Source of the DNA: AcAMD-5 sp044343935
Lineage (GTDB): Bacteria > Actinomycetota > Actinomycetes > S36-B12 > UBA5976
Direction of reading: 5' to 3'
Length of the DNA: 64,000 bases
Assembly (NCBI GenBank): GCA_044343935.1
Contig: JBIJDU010000002.1
Span: forward strand, 1-64,000
Shown here: in pieces, positions 33,429 to 42,386 of the stretch
Layout of the letters: each line of letters opens with the position of its first letter
Position numbering within the stretch: position 1 is the first letter of the stretch
The notes under the pieces: generated by a model
What the model was told of the DNA's origin: nothing
Databases searched by the model: none
What the model saw: only the letters and a program-made list of their open reading frames with translations
Translations under genes and position numbers: made by a program

Positions 33429-34231
33429 AGAGTGTCCAAAGTATTGAGGAACTTACTTCATCTTTACGCACAACACCAAGAGTTTTTGTTCCAACCATGG
33501 GTGCACTTCATGCTGGCCATGGTGAGTTAATTCGAGTAGCTCGCACAATAGCTGGTACCGATGGTCAGGTAGTAGTTTCGATTTTTGTTAACCCGTTGCA
33601 GTTTGGTCCATCTGAAGACTTTAATAAATATCCAAGAACGCAAGAAGATGACAAAGCGTTAGCAGCGGAATATGGAGCGGATTTAGTTTGGTTTCCAGAA
33701 TCTTCAGAGTTGTTAAGTCCCGAAATGACCAAATTGAAAAGTCCATCGTTTGGAAATACCTTGGAAGGAAAACAACGTCATGGCCATTTTGATGGTGTAT
33801 TGACGATTGTTAATCGACTTTTTGAGATTGTTTCACCAACTCATGCCATTTTTGGTGTAAAAGATCTACAGCAACTCATTTTGGTAAGGGATATGGCGGC
33901 GGCGCGTTTTCCAAACTTAGAAATAGTTCCAGTTGAAACAATTCGTACCGATTCAGGTTTAGCAATGAGTAGTAGAAATAAGTATTTGAACGAATCTGAG
34001 ATTCAATTAGCATCTCAGATCAACAAAGCCCTAAATTTTGCGGCTTTACAACCCGACCCAGTTGCAAGTTTTTACGAAAAAGTTAATGCGGTTGGGATTT
34101 CAGCTGATCAAATTGATTACGCTGAGATCGTACCGATGCCGCTCAATTGCAGAGATTTAGGAAATCGGCGGCTAGTTGTAGCGGTGCGGGTGGGGCAACC
34201 CCGGCTACTCGATAATATTGCGCTCAATTAG
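33425..34231 (+). CDS. panC: Pantothenate synthetase (pantoate-beta-alanine ligase)
   Basis: 268 residues. It makes pantothenate from pantoate, beta-alanine and ATP. The class I-like motif is VPTMGALHAGH, with SIFVNPLQFGPSEDFNKYPR, GVLTIVNRLFEIVSPTHAIFG-type segment at the pantoate site and TDSGLAMSSRNKYLN. The GTG at 33425, overlapping the DUF3180 stop as GTGA and preceded by AAGGA, is chosen over a longer frame from 33395. No panD or panB lies beside it. Confidence 0.94.
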   Translation: MKSVQSIEELTSSLRTTPRVFVPTMGALHAGHGELIRVARTIAGTDGQVVVSIFVNPLQFGPSEDFNKYPRTQEDDKALAAEYGADLVWFPESSELLSPEMTKLKSPSFGNTLEGKQRHGHFDGVLTIVNRLFEIVSPTHAIFGVKDLQQLILVRDMAAARFPNLEIVPVETIRTDSGLAMSSRNKYLNESEIQLASQINKALNFAALQPDPVASFYEKVNAVGISADQIDYAEIVPMPLNCRDLGNRRLVVAVRVGQPRLLDNIALN

Positions 34232-34239
34232 GGGGCAGC

Positions 34240-34992
34240 ATGTTGCTGGCAATCGACGTTGGTAACACCAACATTGTGCTTGGACTTTACGATGGCGCGA
34301 AGTTAACCAAGTCATGGCGAATAAAAACCGATGCTTATGCCACGGCAGATGAGTATGCGATTCAATTGCGTGCTTTGACTGCTAACTCACCAACCATTAC
34401 TGGAATTGCGTTATGCAGCACAGTTCCTAACGTGCTGCGCGAGATGCGCGAGATGATCAAGCGAGAATTTGCCAATATCAAGTCAGTTATTGTGGAACCT
34501 GGCATCAAAACCGGAGTCTCGATTGCTACCGATAATCCAAAAGAGGTTGGAACTGATCGAATTGTTAATTCATTAGCAGTGTTTCAACGTCATGGTGGGC
34601 CTTCTATAGTTGTTGATTTCGGTACATCAACAAATCTCGATGTTGTCAATAAAGATGGTGACTTTATTGGCGGTGCGCTTGCACCTGGCATTGAAATCAG
34701 CATTGACGCGTTAGCGACACGAGCTGCGGCACTTAGAAAAATTGAATTGGTAAAACCCAGAGCGGCAATTGGTAGAAATACGGTTGAGGCACTTCAGTCT
34801 GGTGCGTTTTATGGGTTTGCTGGCCAGGTGGATAGATTGGTCAATCAGATTATCGCTGAAATTGGTCCAGTTAAGGCAGTAGTTGCCACTGGTGGACTTG
34901 CAAGCACAGTTGTTGAAGCTTGCACCACAATTACCCACGTTGAGCCTGACCTAACTCTCGAGGGCTTGCGTTTAGTATTCGAACGTAACTAA
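34240..34992 (+). CDS. coaX: Type III pantothenate kinase
   Basis: 250 residues. It phosphorylates pantothenate, the first step of CoA synthesis. ASKHA-fold motifs are LAIDVGNTNIVLGLYDG (phosphate 1), GTDRIVNSLAV, VVDFGTSTNLDVV (phosphate 2) and VVATGGLASTVV. The GADR-like GTDR motif is typical. The gene follows panC by 8 bp, giving two consecutive CoA-pathway steps in one operon. Confidence 0.94.
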   Translation: MLLAIDVGNTNIVLGLYDGAKLTKSWRIKTDAYATADEYAIQLRALTANSPTITGIALCSTVPNVLREMREMIKREFANIKSVIVEPGIKTGVSIATDNPKEVGTDRIVNSLAVFQRHGGPSIVVDFGTSTNLDVVNKDGDFIGGALAPGIEISIDALATRAAALRKIELVKPRAAIGRNTVEALQSGAFYGFAGQVDRLVNQIIAEIGPVKAVVATGGLASTVVEACTTITHVEPDLTLEGLRLVFERN

Positions 34993-35009
34993 ATCCAACC
35001 GAAGCGAGA

Positions 35010-35015
35010 TACCGT
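35010..35015 (+). promoter_or_regulatory. -10 box of leaderless lysS
   Basis: TACCGT, 6 nt (TAGCCA), ATG at 35022; no ribosome binding site. Identical box and spacing as at ppx (44547-44552). Confidence 0.6.
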
Positions 35016-35021
35016 TAGCCA

Positions 35022-36527
35022 ATGGAAAACCGAACTGAATTAGATGAGCAAGCGCAGATCCGGCTTGAAAAATTAACCAGATTTCGTGCCACTGGTGTGG
35101 ACCCATATCCACATAATGCACCGCGCACAAATCTAATTTCCGAGATTCGACAGCAGCATGGGCACTTAACCGAAGATGCTCAAACTGGAATTAAAGTTTC
35201 CATCGCTGGCCGAGTAATGCTGAATCGAATTGCTGGAAAACTTATTTTTGCAACATTGCGTGATGGCAGTGCAGACATACAGATCATGCTAACCGCAGAT
35301 GTTTCTGGTGAAGCAACTTTAGATCTGTGGAAAGAGTTTGTTGATCTGGGTGACCAGGTAAGCGTGACCGGTGAAGTTGTAACTACTAAACGTGGCGAAC
35401 TTACCGTAAGAGCGGAGAATTGGGTGCTTACCGCAAAGTGCCTTCATCCACTCCCAGATAAACACAAAGGCTTAGCTGACCCAGAGGCGCGAGTGAGGCA
35501 GCGTTATTTGGATTTGATTGTGCGACCTGAATCTCGACGATTAGTTAAATTGCGAAGTGATGCAGTAGCGAGCGTTCGAGAGCAATTGCGTGGCAGAGGT
35601 TTCACTGAAGTTGAGACACCAATGTTGCAGGTTATGCACGGCGGCGCAAATGCTCGTCCATTTATAACTCATATAAATGCTTACGACATGAAAATGTATA
35701 TGCGAATTGCGCCGGAGTTATATTTGAAGAGATTGCTTGTTGGTGGCATTGAAAAGATATTTGAGATCAATCGAAATTTCAGGAATGAAGGTGCAGATTC
35801 ATCTCATAATCCTGAATTTACAATGTTGGAAATGTATGAAGCATTTGGTGATTACACCACCATGGCAGAGTTAACCAAAGAATTAGTTATGAGTGCGGCC
35901 ATAGCAGTTTATGGTTCAACGGTTGTTCAGCATGAAGATGAAGACGGAAACATTGTTGAACATGATTTAGCTAATGGCTGGCAATCAATCCCAGTTTGTA
36001 CGGCAATTAGCCAAGCGGCTGGTGAAGAAGTTTCAGTAGATACTGATCCGGCAAAACTAAAGTCACTAGCGGCTAAGTTAGGTATAGCACTGAAGCCAGA
36101 TTGGGAAATTGGCCAAATCATTTTGGAACTCTATGAGCATCTCGCTGAGGCAAAGACAGTGCTACCGACTTTCTACACCGATTTCCCACAATCAGTTTCA
36201 CCACTTACTAAAGCTCATCGTGAAAACAAATTACTTGCTGAAAAATGGGATTTAGTAACTTTTGGATTTGAGTTAGCAACTGGATATTCGGAACTAAATG
36301 ATCCACACGATCAGCGGGATCGATTTGCGGCTCAACAAGCATTGGCTGCTGCTGGTGATGATGAAGCGATGCGAATGGATGAAGACTTTATTCGGGCATT
36401 GGAATATGGCATGCCGCCAGCAGGTGGTCAAGGCATGGGAATTGAACGATTGCTAATGGCATTAACTGGCAAAGGCATTCGTGACACCATTTTGTTTCCA
36501 CTGGTGAAGCCAATCAACCATGACTGA
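35022..36527 (+). CDS. lysS: Lysyl-tRNA synthetase, class II
   Basis: 501 residues. The N-terminal OB-fold anticodon-binding domain (about residues 50-150) contains GRVMLNRIAGKLIFATLRDG. The class II core follows: motif 1 around FTEVETPMLQ, motif 2 EINRNFRNEGADSSHNPEF, and motif 3 GMGIERLLMALTG. It charges tRNA-Lys. The absence of a ribosome binding site together with TACCGT 6 nt upstream indicates a leaderless mRNA separate from the coaX operon. It overlaps argA by 8 bp. Confidence 0.97.
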   Translation: MENRTELDEQAQIRLEKLTRFRATGVDPYPHNAPRTNLISEIRQQHGHLTEDAQTGIKVSIAGRVMLNRIAGKLIFATLRDGSADIQIMLTADVSGEATLDLWKEFVDLGDQVSVTGEVVTTKRGELTVRAENWVLTAKCLHPLPDKHKGLADPEARVRQRYLDLIVRPESRRLVKLRSDAVASVREQLRGRGFTEVETPMLQVMHGGANARPFITHINAYDMKMYMRIAPELYLKRLLVGGIEKIFEINRNFRNEGADSSHNPEFTMLEMYEAFGDYTTMAELTKELVMSAAIAVYGSTVVQHEDEDGNIVEHDLANGWQSIPVCTAISQAAGEEVSVDTDPAKLKSLAAKLGIALKPDWEIGQIILELYEHLAEAKTVLPTFYTDFPQSVSPLTKAHRENKLLAEKWDLVTFGFELATGYSELNDPHDQRDRFAAQQALAAAGDDEAMRMDEDFIRALEYGMPPAGGQGMGIERLLMALTGKGIRDTILFPLVKPINHD

Positions 36528-37029
36528 AGTAACCCTCAGGCCGGCAAAAACGGCTGATGTTGAATTCATTAGATCTCTAATTGGTCAATATGCACCAGAG
36601 CGGCGCATGCTTCGAAAAGAAATAATTACGCTCTATGAAGATATTCAAGAATTTGTTATTGCTGAGATTGCTGGAAAGCCAGTTGGCTATGGTGCGTTAC
36701 ATGTGCTCTGGGAAGATTTGGCTGAAGTTCGTAGTGTAGCTGTTTTGCCAGAACTGAAACGCACTGGTGTTGGTAGAGCAGTTGTGTCGCACTTATTGAG
36801 TCGTGCGAAGCAGTTAGGGATTAGAAGAGTTTTTTGTTTGACTTTTGAAGTTGATTTTTTCGCAAGTTTTGGCTTCTTGCCAACAGATGGACCAATTGTT
36901 GACCATGATATTTATGTCCAGATGTTAAAGTCAGAAGACGAGGGTGTTGCAGAATTTCTCGATTTAGAACGAGTAAAGCCAAACACCTTGGGCAACACTC
37001 GCATGCTGTTGGTGCTGCCAGAAAATTAA
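36520..37029 (+). CDS. argA: Amino-acid N-acetyltransferase (short ArgA type)
   Basis: 169-residue GNAT protein. The acetyl-CoA site is VRSVAVLPELKRTGVGRAVV. Features shared with the single-domain actinobacterial ArgA (M. tuberculosis Rv2747) are EIITLYEDIQEFVIAEI, GYGALHVLWEDLAEVRS, FCLTFEVDFFASFGF and the closing GVAEFLDLERVKPNTLGNTR. That family acetylates glutamate (or glutamine) at the start of arginine synthesis. It starts within lysS and ends one base before the convergent ppc stop. Confidence 0.85.
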   Translation: MTEVTLRPAKTADVEFIRSLIGQYAPERRMLRKEIITLYEDIQEFVIAEIAGKPVGYGALHVLWEDLAEVRSVAVLPELKRTGVGRAVVSHLLSRAKQLGIRRVFCLTFEVDFFASFGFLPTDGPIVDHDIYVQMLKSEDEGVAEFLDLERVKPNTLGNTRMLLVLPEN

Positions 37030-39732
37030 TCAGCCAGTATTGCGCAAACCGCTTGCAATACCGTTTATTGTGGTGAGTAGTGCGCGGGATAACTGAGGAT
37101 TTACATCAGCACTGCCGCGCTGTCTTGCCAACAAATCAACTTGCAACATGTGCAATGGCAATAGATAACGATCTCGAATCCGAAGAGTTTGAGCAAGCGC
37201 TTGTTGATCAGAAAGCAGCGTATCTAACCCAGTTACCCAAAGTACTTGTTTTACCGTTTCGTCATACTCGTTATGAATAATCTCGAAGAGCTCTTGTTCT
37301 TCTTTGTTAACCAATTTAGTTACATAGCGCTCAGCAATCACCATATCTGTCTTTGCTAGTGTCATTCGGACATTCGATAAGAAGTTAGACATGAAAGACC
37401 AGTTTTTATGCATTGCTCGGAGTTCATCACCAGCTCCCATTGCTCTGGCATGCGCAATTGCGCTACCTACGCCAAACCATCCCGGCACAATTTGGCGGGA
37501 CTGCGTCCAGCCAAACACCCATGGAATAGCTCGCAAATCTTCCACCCCAGCATCTTTATTTGATCGTCGTGATGGACGAGAACCTAAGTGCATAGCCGCT
37601 AACTGTTCCACCGGAGTGGATTGGTGAAAATATGCTGGCAGAAGTGGATGATCAAAAAGCGAACGATACTTTTTAAAAGCCTCTTCTGAGATTTCATTTG
37701 TGATTGGATCCCAGCGCGATAGCTCTTCATTAGAAGTTGTCGGATCTCGATGCAGCAATGATGCATCTATCGTTGCAGCAACAAGCAATTCTAAATTTTC
37801 TTGCGCTAATTTAGGTAACAAGTACTTATCACTGATAACTTCGCCTTGTTCAGTTAATTTAATCTGGCCGTCAAGTACGCCAGCTGCTTGCGACATGATT
37901 GCTTCATAAGTAGGACCGCCGCCACGACCCACTGTGCCACCTCGGCCATGGAACAAAATTAAATTGACACCAAACTTTGCAGCAATATCTCGAAGTTCGC
38001 GTTGTGCTTGATGAATCTGCCACTGCGAGGTAGTGATTCCGGCATCTTTGTTGCTATCCGAATAACCCAGCATTACTTCTTGCGAATTGCCGCGTAGCGT
38101 GACTATTTGTCTATATTCCTTGATGGAAAGCATCTGATCTAGCAGATCGCCCGCCATCTTTAATTCTCTTACCGTTTCAAATAACGGCACAAAACCAACC
38201 TGAGCTCGATTAGCACGCAGATCAATCAAGCCAGCTTGAGTTGCTAAATAAACTGCTGCCATCACATCATCAACACCTTTAGTCATCGAGATGATGTATG
38301 ACTCAATTACATCTTCGCCATGTCGCGCTTTGATTTCAGAAATGGCATTAAAAGTATCGAAAGTTTTCCTTGCCCCTTCGGATAGCAAAGGTTTACTCGA
38401 TTTAACTAGATTTTCAATGATCAGCTTTGTTCGTTCAGTATCTGATGCCGCCTGGTAATTTGGTAGAAATTCAGATACTGCCTGAGTGTGCGCTGCAGCA
38501 TGCTCTCTGACATCAAGAATTGCAAGTGTGCTACCGAACGCCGATATGGTTCGAATTGATCGATCAATAGACCCTGTTGCTGCTAACGATTTGGTAGCCA
38601 CGAGCGATCGTTGCAAAATTTGCAGATCAGCAATTACATCGTGAAATGTTCGATAATCGGTTTTACCATCTAATTGAGAATCATTAGCCAACTTAGTAAG
38701 AGTCAATTCCAATTTCTTTCGCATAACCATAGTTTTGAGCCGATACGGTTCTTCTGCGTTCAAGCGACGATATCGATTTTCAATTGCCAGGTTCTCTAAA
38801 TCAGCAGCAAGTGAATCCAATAATTCTGAAGTGTTAGAGCTTAATCTTTCACTTAAACTTAATTGATCCGATAAGCGCTTAATGATTCGATCAAATTCTG
38901 AAATTGCGGTACGACGAGAAATTTCAACCACTTCTCTGGTGGTATCTGGCGTAACGAACGGATTCCCATCTCGGTCACCACCAATCCAACTGCCAATTGA
39001 TAATGGTTGATTAGTTGCCGGAATCTCGACATTGAGCGATTGGGCAGTAGTCTTTAATTCATCCAATACCTCAGTTAATGGCCCTTTAGTTAATGCATCA
39101 AAGTAGAACAAGATATTTCTGGCCTCGTCTAAGACTTCTGGTTTTTCTAAGCGCAGTTCATCGGTTTGCCATAGCAAATCAATGGTTTCTGCTAATCGTT
39201 GTTGTCGGGTAGCTGATTCTGGAAGTTCAAGTAAATTTGCGATGAATCGCAATTTCACCAAAATAGTCCGTCTCGTTGCTTCGGTTGGGTGTGCGGTAAA
39301 TACTGGTCGCACTTTTAATCTGGAAAAAGTTTGTTGAACCAACTCATGTGGCAGATTGGCTAATTTAATTCTATGTTCAACTCGCTTGAGCCAGCCACCA
39401 TACTCGCGGCGAGCAGCAGTTAAGGCGGCTGCGCGATGAACTTGTTCGGCCATATTTGCTAAGTGGAAATAAAGCGAGAACGCACGTGCCAACGGAATAG
39501 CAGTTTCCGCTGATTCATGTGAGAGAAAGTCAAAAACTTTTTCTGGTTGTTCTGCCGATAGCGAACGAACTACTTCGACCTTGTCATACAGATCTTGCCC
39601 GGCATGCCGAATTAATGTTTCACCCAACATTCGCCCCAGCATGCGAATATCTGCACGCAGCGCCTCAGATTGGGCGATTGCCGCGCCAATGGTTAACTCG
39701 GAGGGGGCATCGCCTAGGTTCGGGGTGTTCAT
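37030..39732 (-). CDS. ppc: Phosphoenolpyruvate carboxylase
   Basis: 900 residues. It carboxylates PEP to oxaloacetate, refilling the TCA cycle. The catalytic His is in FTAHPTEATRRTI, the PEP-binding Arg/Lys region in GGDRDGNPFVTPDT, and the flexible loop motif is FHGRGGTVGRGGGP with Arg residues; GYSDSNKDAGI and the closing QLSRALLTTINGIASGLRNTG are family-typical. The C-terminal aspartate-inhibition region is present. Predicted to start at or within 2 nt of its ATG (TAGGCT 8 nt upstream). No spacer to the convergent argA. Confidence 0.97.
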   Translation of the reverse strand: MNTPNLGDAPSELTIGAAIAQSEALRADIRMLGRMLGETLIRHAGQDLYDKVEVVRSLSAEQPEKVFDFLSHESAETAIPLARAFSLYFHLANMAEQVHRAAALTAARREYGGWLKRVEHRIKLANLPHELVQQTFSRLKVRPVFTAHPTEATRRTILVKLRFIANLLELPESATRQQRLAETIDLLWQTDELRLEKPEVLDEARNILFYFDALTKGPLTEVLDELKTTAQSLNVEIPATNQPLSIGSWIGGDRDGNPFVTPDTTREVVEISRRTAISEFDRIIKRLSDQLSLSERLSSNTSELLDSLAADLENLAIENRYRRLNAEEPYRLKTMVMRKKLELTLTKLANDSQLDGKTDYRTFHDVIADLQILQRSLVATKSLAATGSIDRSIRTISAFGSTLAILDVREHAAAHTQAVSEFLPNYQAASDTERTKLIIENLVKSSKPLLSEGARKTFDTFNAISEIKARHGEDVIESYIISMTKGVDDVMAAVYLATQAGLIDLRANRAQVGFVPLFETVRELKMAGDLLDQMLSIKEYRQIVTLRGNSQEVMLGYSDSNKDAGITTSQWQIHQAQRELRDIAAKFGVNLILFHGRGGTVGRGGGPTYEAIMSQAAGVLDGQIKLTEQGEVISDKYLLPKLAQENLELLVAATIDASLLHRDPTTSNEELSRWDPITNEISEEAFKKYRSLFDHPLLPAYFHQSTPVEQLAAMHLGSRPSRRSNKDAGVEDLRAIPWVFGWTQSRQIVPGWFGVGSAIAHARAMGAGDELRAMHKNWSFMSNFLSNVRMTLAKTDMVIAERYVTKLVNKEEQELFEIIHNEYDETVKQVLWVTGLDTLLSDQQALAQTLRIRDRYLLPLHMLQVDLLARQRGSADVNPQLSRALLTTINGIASGLRNTG

Positions 39733-39740
39733 CAGGGGTA

Positions 39741-39746
39741 AGCCTA
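39741..39746 (-). promoter_or_regulatory. -10 box of ppc
   Basis: Minus-strand TAGGCT, 8 nt, ATG at 39732; leader of 0-2 nt predicted. Confidence 0.4.
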
Positions 39747-39796
39747 GGCGTAGGGGGCGGGGGTGCCCCTCGGTCGTGGAAAATGGGTTTTGCGCC

Positions 39797-39802
39797 TACT
39801 AT
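39797..39802 (+). promoter_or_regulatory. -10 box of clpC
   Basis: TACTAT, start near 39809, leader about 25 nt with an AGGAG site before the ATG at 39834. No clear ClgR or HAIR operator was seen in the 101-bp gap. Confidence 0.4.
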
Positions 39803-39833
39803 CTAGGCATAGAAATAGCGCAGGAGCAGCCCA

Positions 39834-42338
39834 ATGTTTGAACGATTTACAGATCGAGCCCGTCGGGTGGTCGTGCTTGCCCAAGAAGAGGCACGCATGC
39901 TGAACCACAATTACATCGGCACCGAGCACATTTTGCTGGGGTTGATTCATGAAGGTGAAGGCGTTGCGGCTAAGTCACTGGAGAGTTTAGAAATTCGACT
40001 TGAGCAAGTACGAGCACAAGTTGAAGAAATTATTGGTCCAGGTCAGCAAGCGCCAAGTGGACATATTCCATTTACGCCACGTGCAAAAAAAGTTTTGGAA
40101 TTATCACTACGTGAAGCCTTGCAATTAGGACATAACTACATCGGCACTGAACACATCCTGCTTGGCCTAATTCGTGAAGGTGAAGGTGTTGCTGCACAAG
40201 TGTTAGTTAAGTTGGGGGCAGATTTACATCGCGTTCGCCAGCAAGTAATTCAATTACTAAGTGGCTACCAAGGAAAAGAACCAGCAACTTCAGGCGGCCC
40301 AACTGAGGGAACCCCATCTACTTCATTGGTGCTTGATCAATTTGGTCGCAACTTGACTCAAGCTGCACGTGAAGGTTCGCTAGATCCAGTTATTGGTCGT
40401 GAAAAAGAAATTGAACGAGTGATGCAAGTGCTCTCTCGTCGTACTAAAAACAATCCAGTCCTAATTGGCGAGCCAGGCGTTGGCAAGACTGCTGTTGTAG
40501 AAGGTTTAGCGCAAAATGTAGTTCGTGGCGAGGTACCTGAAACACTCAAAGACAAGCAGATCTATTCCCTAGATCTTGGTGCGTTAGTTGCCGGTTCCAG
40601 ATACCGCGGCGATTTTGAAGAGCGCTTAAAGAAAGTTTTGAAAGAAATCAGAACTCGCGGTGACATCATTTTGTTCATTGATGAAATTCACACGTTGGTT
40701 GGTGCCGGTGCTGCCGAAGGTGCAATTGATGCGGCCAGCATTCTTAAGCCAATGTTGGCCCGAGGCGAACTCCAAACCATTGGTGCGACCACATTAGATG
40801 AATATCGCAAACACATTGAAAAAGATGCGGCACTCGAGCGACGATTCCAACCAATTCAAGTTGCTGAGCCATCACTTGCGCACAGCATTGAAATTCTTAA
40901 GGGATTGCGTGATCGTTATGAGACTCATCACCGAGTAACAATCACTGATGCTGCCCTTGTGGCAGCAGCAACACTCGCTGATCGATACATCAACGATCGA
41001 TTCCTACCAGACAAAGCAATTGATTTAATTGATGAAGCTGGTTCTAGATTGCGTATTCGTCGTATGACTGCACCCCCAGATCTTCGCGAATTCGATACCC
41101 GAATTTCAGAGGCACGTCGCGAAAAGGAAAGTGCAATTGATGCGCAAGACTTTGAAAAAGCTGCATCACTTCGGGATAAAGAGAAGCAATTAATTGCAGC
41201 CAAAGCTGAGCGAGAGCGCGAGTGGAAGTCTGGCGATCTTGATGTTGTTGCTGAAGTTGATGAAGAGTTAATTGCTGAAGTGCTCGCAACTGCTACCGGA
41301 ATTCCAATTGTTAAGTTGACTGAAGAAGAATCACAGCGCTTAATGCGGATGGAAGATGAACTTCACAAGCGAGTAATTGGCCAGAACGACGCCATCATTG
41401 CGCTGAGCAAAGCGATTCGTCGAACTCGTGCTGGATTGAAAGATCCAAAACGACCAGGCGGATCATTTATCTTCGCCGGACCTTCTGGTGTTGGTAAAAC
41501 TGAGTTGAGCAAAGCACTATCGGAATTCCTGTTTGGCGACGAGTCATCATTAATTCAGTTAGACATGAGTGAATACTCGGAGAAACACACGGTTTCTCGA
41601 CTATTTGGGTCACCACCAGGATATGTTGGCTACGAAGAAGGTGGCCAGCTAACGGAAAAGGTTCGTCGACGTCCATTCTCGGTAGTGCTGTTTGATGAAA
41701 TTGAAAAAGCACATCCAGATATCTTCAATTCACTTCTGCAGATTTTGGAAGACGGTCGATTGACTGATGCTCAAGGTCGAGTAGTTGATTTCAAGAACAC
41801 GGTAATCATCATGACTACAAACCTAGGTTCACGCGACATCATGAAGGGTGCCGGCTTGGGCTTTGCTAACGTGAATGATGATAAGACAAACTATGAACGG
41901 ATGAAGCTAAAAGTCAATGAAGAGTTGAAGCAGCACTTCCGCCCTGAATTCCTGAACCGAATTGATGACATTGTCGTATTCCATCAGTTAACTGAAGCTG
42001 AGATTGTCAACATAGTTGATTTGATGTTGGCCAAAGTCGATGAGCGCTTGAAGGATAAGGATATGGGCTTGGAGTTAACTCCAGCTGCAAAGGCACTCTT
42101 GGCTAAGAAGGGCTATGACCCACTGTTGGGCGCGAGACCACTTCGACGTACTGTGCAACGCGAGATCGAAGATGTGTTGAGCGAGAAGATTTTGTTCAGT
42201 GAGTTAGTGCCTGGTCAACTAGTTGTAGTTGATGCGCAAGGTGAGGGCGATGATGCTGCCTTTACGTTCGCTGGCACTGCTAAAGGTGAACTTCCTGATG
42301 TTCCCCCAGTGGAGCCAGCTGGCAGTTCTGCTGAATAA
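39834..42338 (+). CDS. clpC: ATP-dependent Clp protease ATP-binding subunit ClpC
   Basis: 834-residue HSP100 unfoldase that feeds proteins to ClpP. Two Clp_N repeats (residues 1-140; each with HNYIGTEHILLGLI), first AAA+ module with GEPGVGKTAVVEG and FIDEIHTLVGAG, a middle domain with a UVR motif (DAQDFEKAASLRDKEKQL), second AAA+ module with GPSGVGKTELSKAL and VVLFDEIEKAHPDIF, and the ClpP-contact loop near GLGF. In many actinobacteria lsr2 lies between lysS and clpC; here argA and ppc take that place. Ends at a strong terminator. Confidence 0.97.
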   Translation: MFERFTDRARRVVVLAQEEARMLNHNYIGTEHILLGLIHEGEGVAAKSLESLEIRLEQVRAQVEEIIGPGQQAPSGHIPFTPRAKKVLELSLREALQLGHNYIGTEHILLGLIREGEGVAAQVLVKLGADLHRVRQQVIQLLSGYQGKEPATSGGPTEGTPSTSLVLDQFGRNLTQAAREGSLDPVIGREKEIERVMQVLSRRTKNNPVLIGEPGVGKTAVVEGLAQNVVRGEVPETLKDKQIYSLDLGALVAGSRYRGDFEERLKKVLKEIRTRGDIILFIDEIHTLVGAGAAEGAIDAASILKPMLARGELQTIGATTLDEYRKHIEKDAALERRFQPIQVAEPSLAHSIEILKGLRDRYETHHRVTITDAALVAAATLADRYINDRFLPDKAIDLIDEAGSRLRIRRMTAPPDLREFDTRISEARREKESAIDAQDFEKAASLRDKEKQLIAAKAEREREWKSGDLDVVAEVDEELIAEVLATATGIPIVKLTEEESQRLMRMEDELHKRVIGQNDAIIALSKAIRRTRAGLKDPKRPGGSFIFAGPSGVGKTELSKALSEFLFGDESSLIQLDMSEYSEKHTVSRLFGSPPGYVGYEEGGQLTEKVRRRPFSVVLFDEIEKAHPDIFNSLLQILEDGRLTDAQGRVVDFKNTVIIMTTNLGSRDIMKGAGLGFANVNDDKTNYERMKLKVNEELKQHFRPEFLNRIDDIVVFHQLTEAEIVNIVDLMLAKVDERLKDKDMGLELTPAAKALLAKKGYDPLLGARPLRRTVQREIEDVLSEKILFSELVPGQLVVVDAQGEGDDAAFTFAGTAKGELPDVPPVEPAGSSAE

Positions 42339-42349
42339 TTAGAGAACTT

Positions 42350-42386
42350 ACAAACCCCCAACTTGGATCCGAAGTTGGGGGTTTGT
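42350..42386. terminator. Bidirectional terminator between clpC and radA
   Basis: 15-bp perfect arms ACAAACCCCCAACTT (42350-42364) and AAGTTGGGGGTTTGT (42372-42386) with a 7-nt loop, then TATTTAG. It serves both convergent genes. Confidence 0.9.

Noticed and set aside
39733..39790. ClgR-type operator upstream of clpC
   Set aside because: The G-rich stretch has no match to the dyad known from clp promoters of other actinobacteria.
39519..39841. Plus-strand open frames antisense to the ppc start
   Set aside because: They run opposite to a strongly conserved coding region, lack ribosome binding sites and resemble no protein family.
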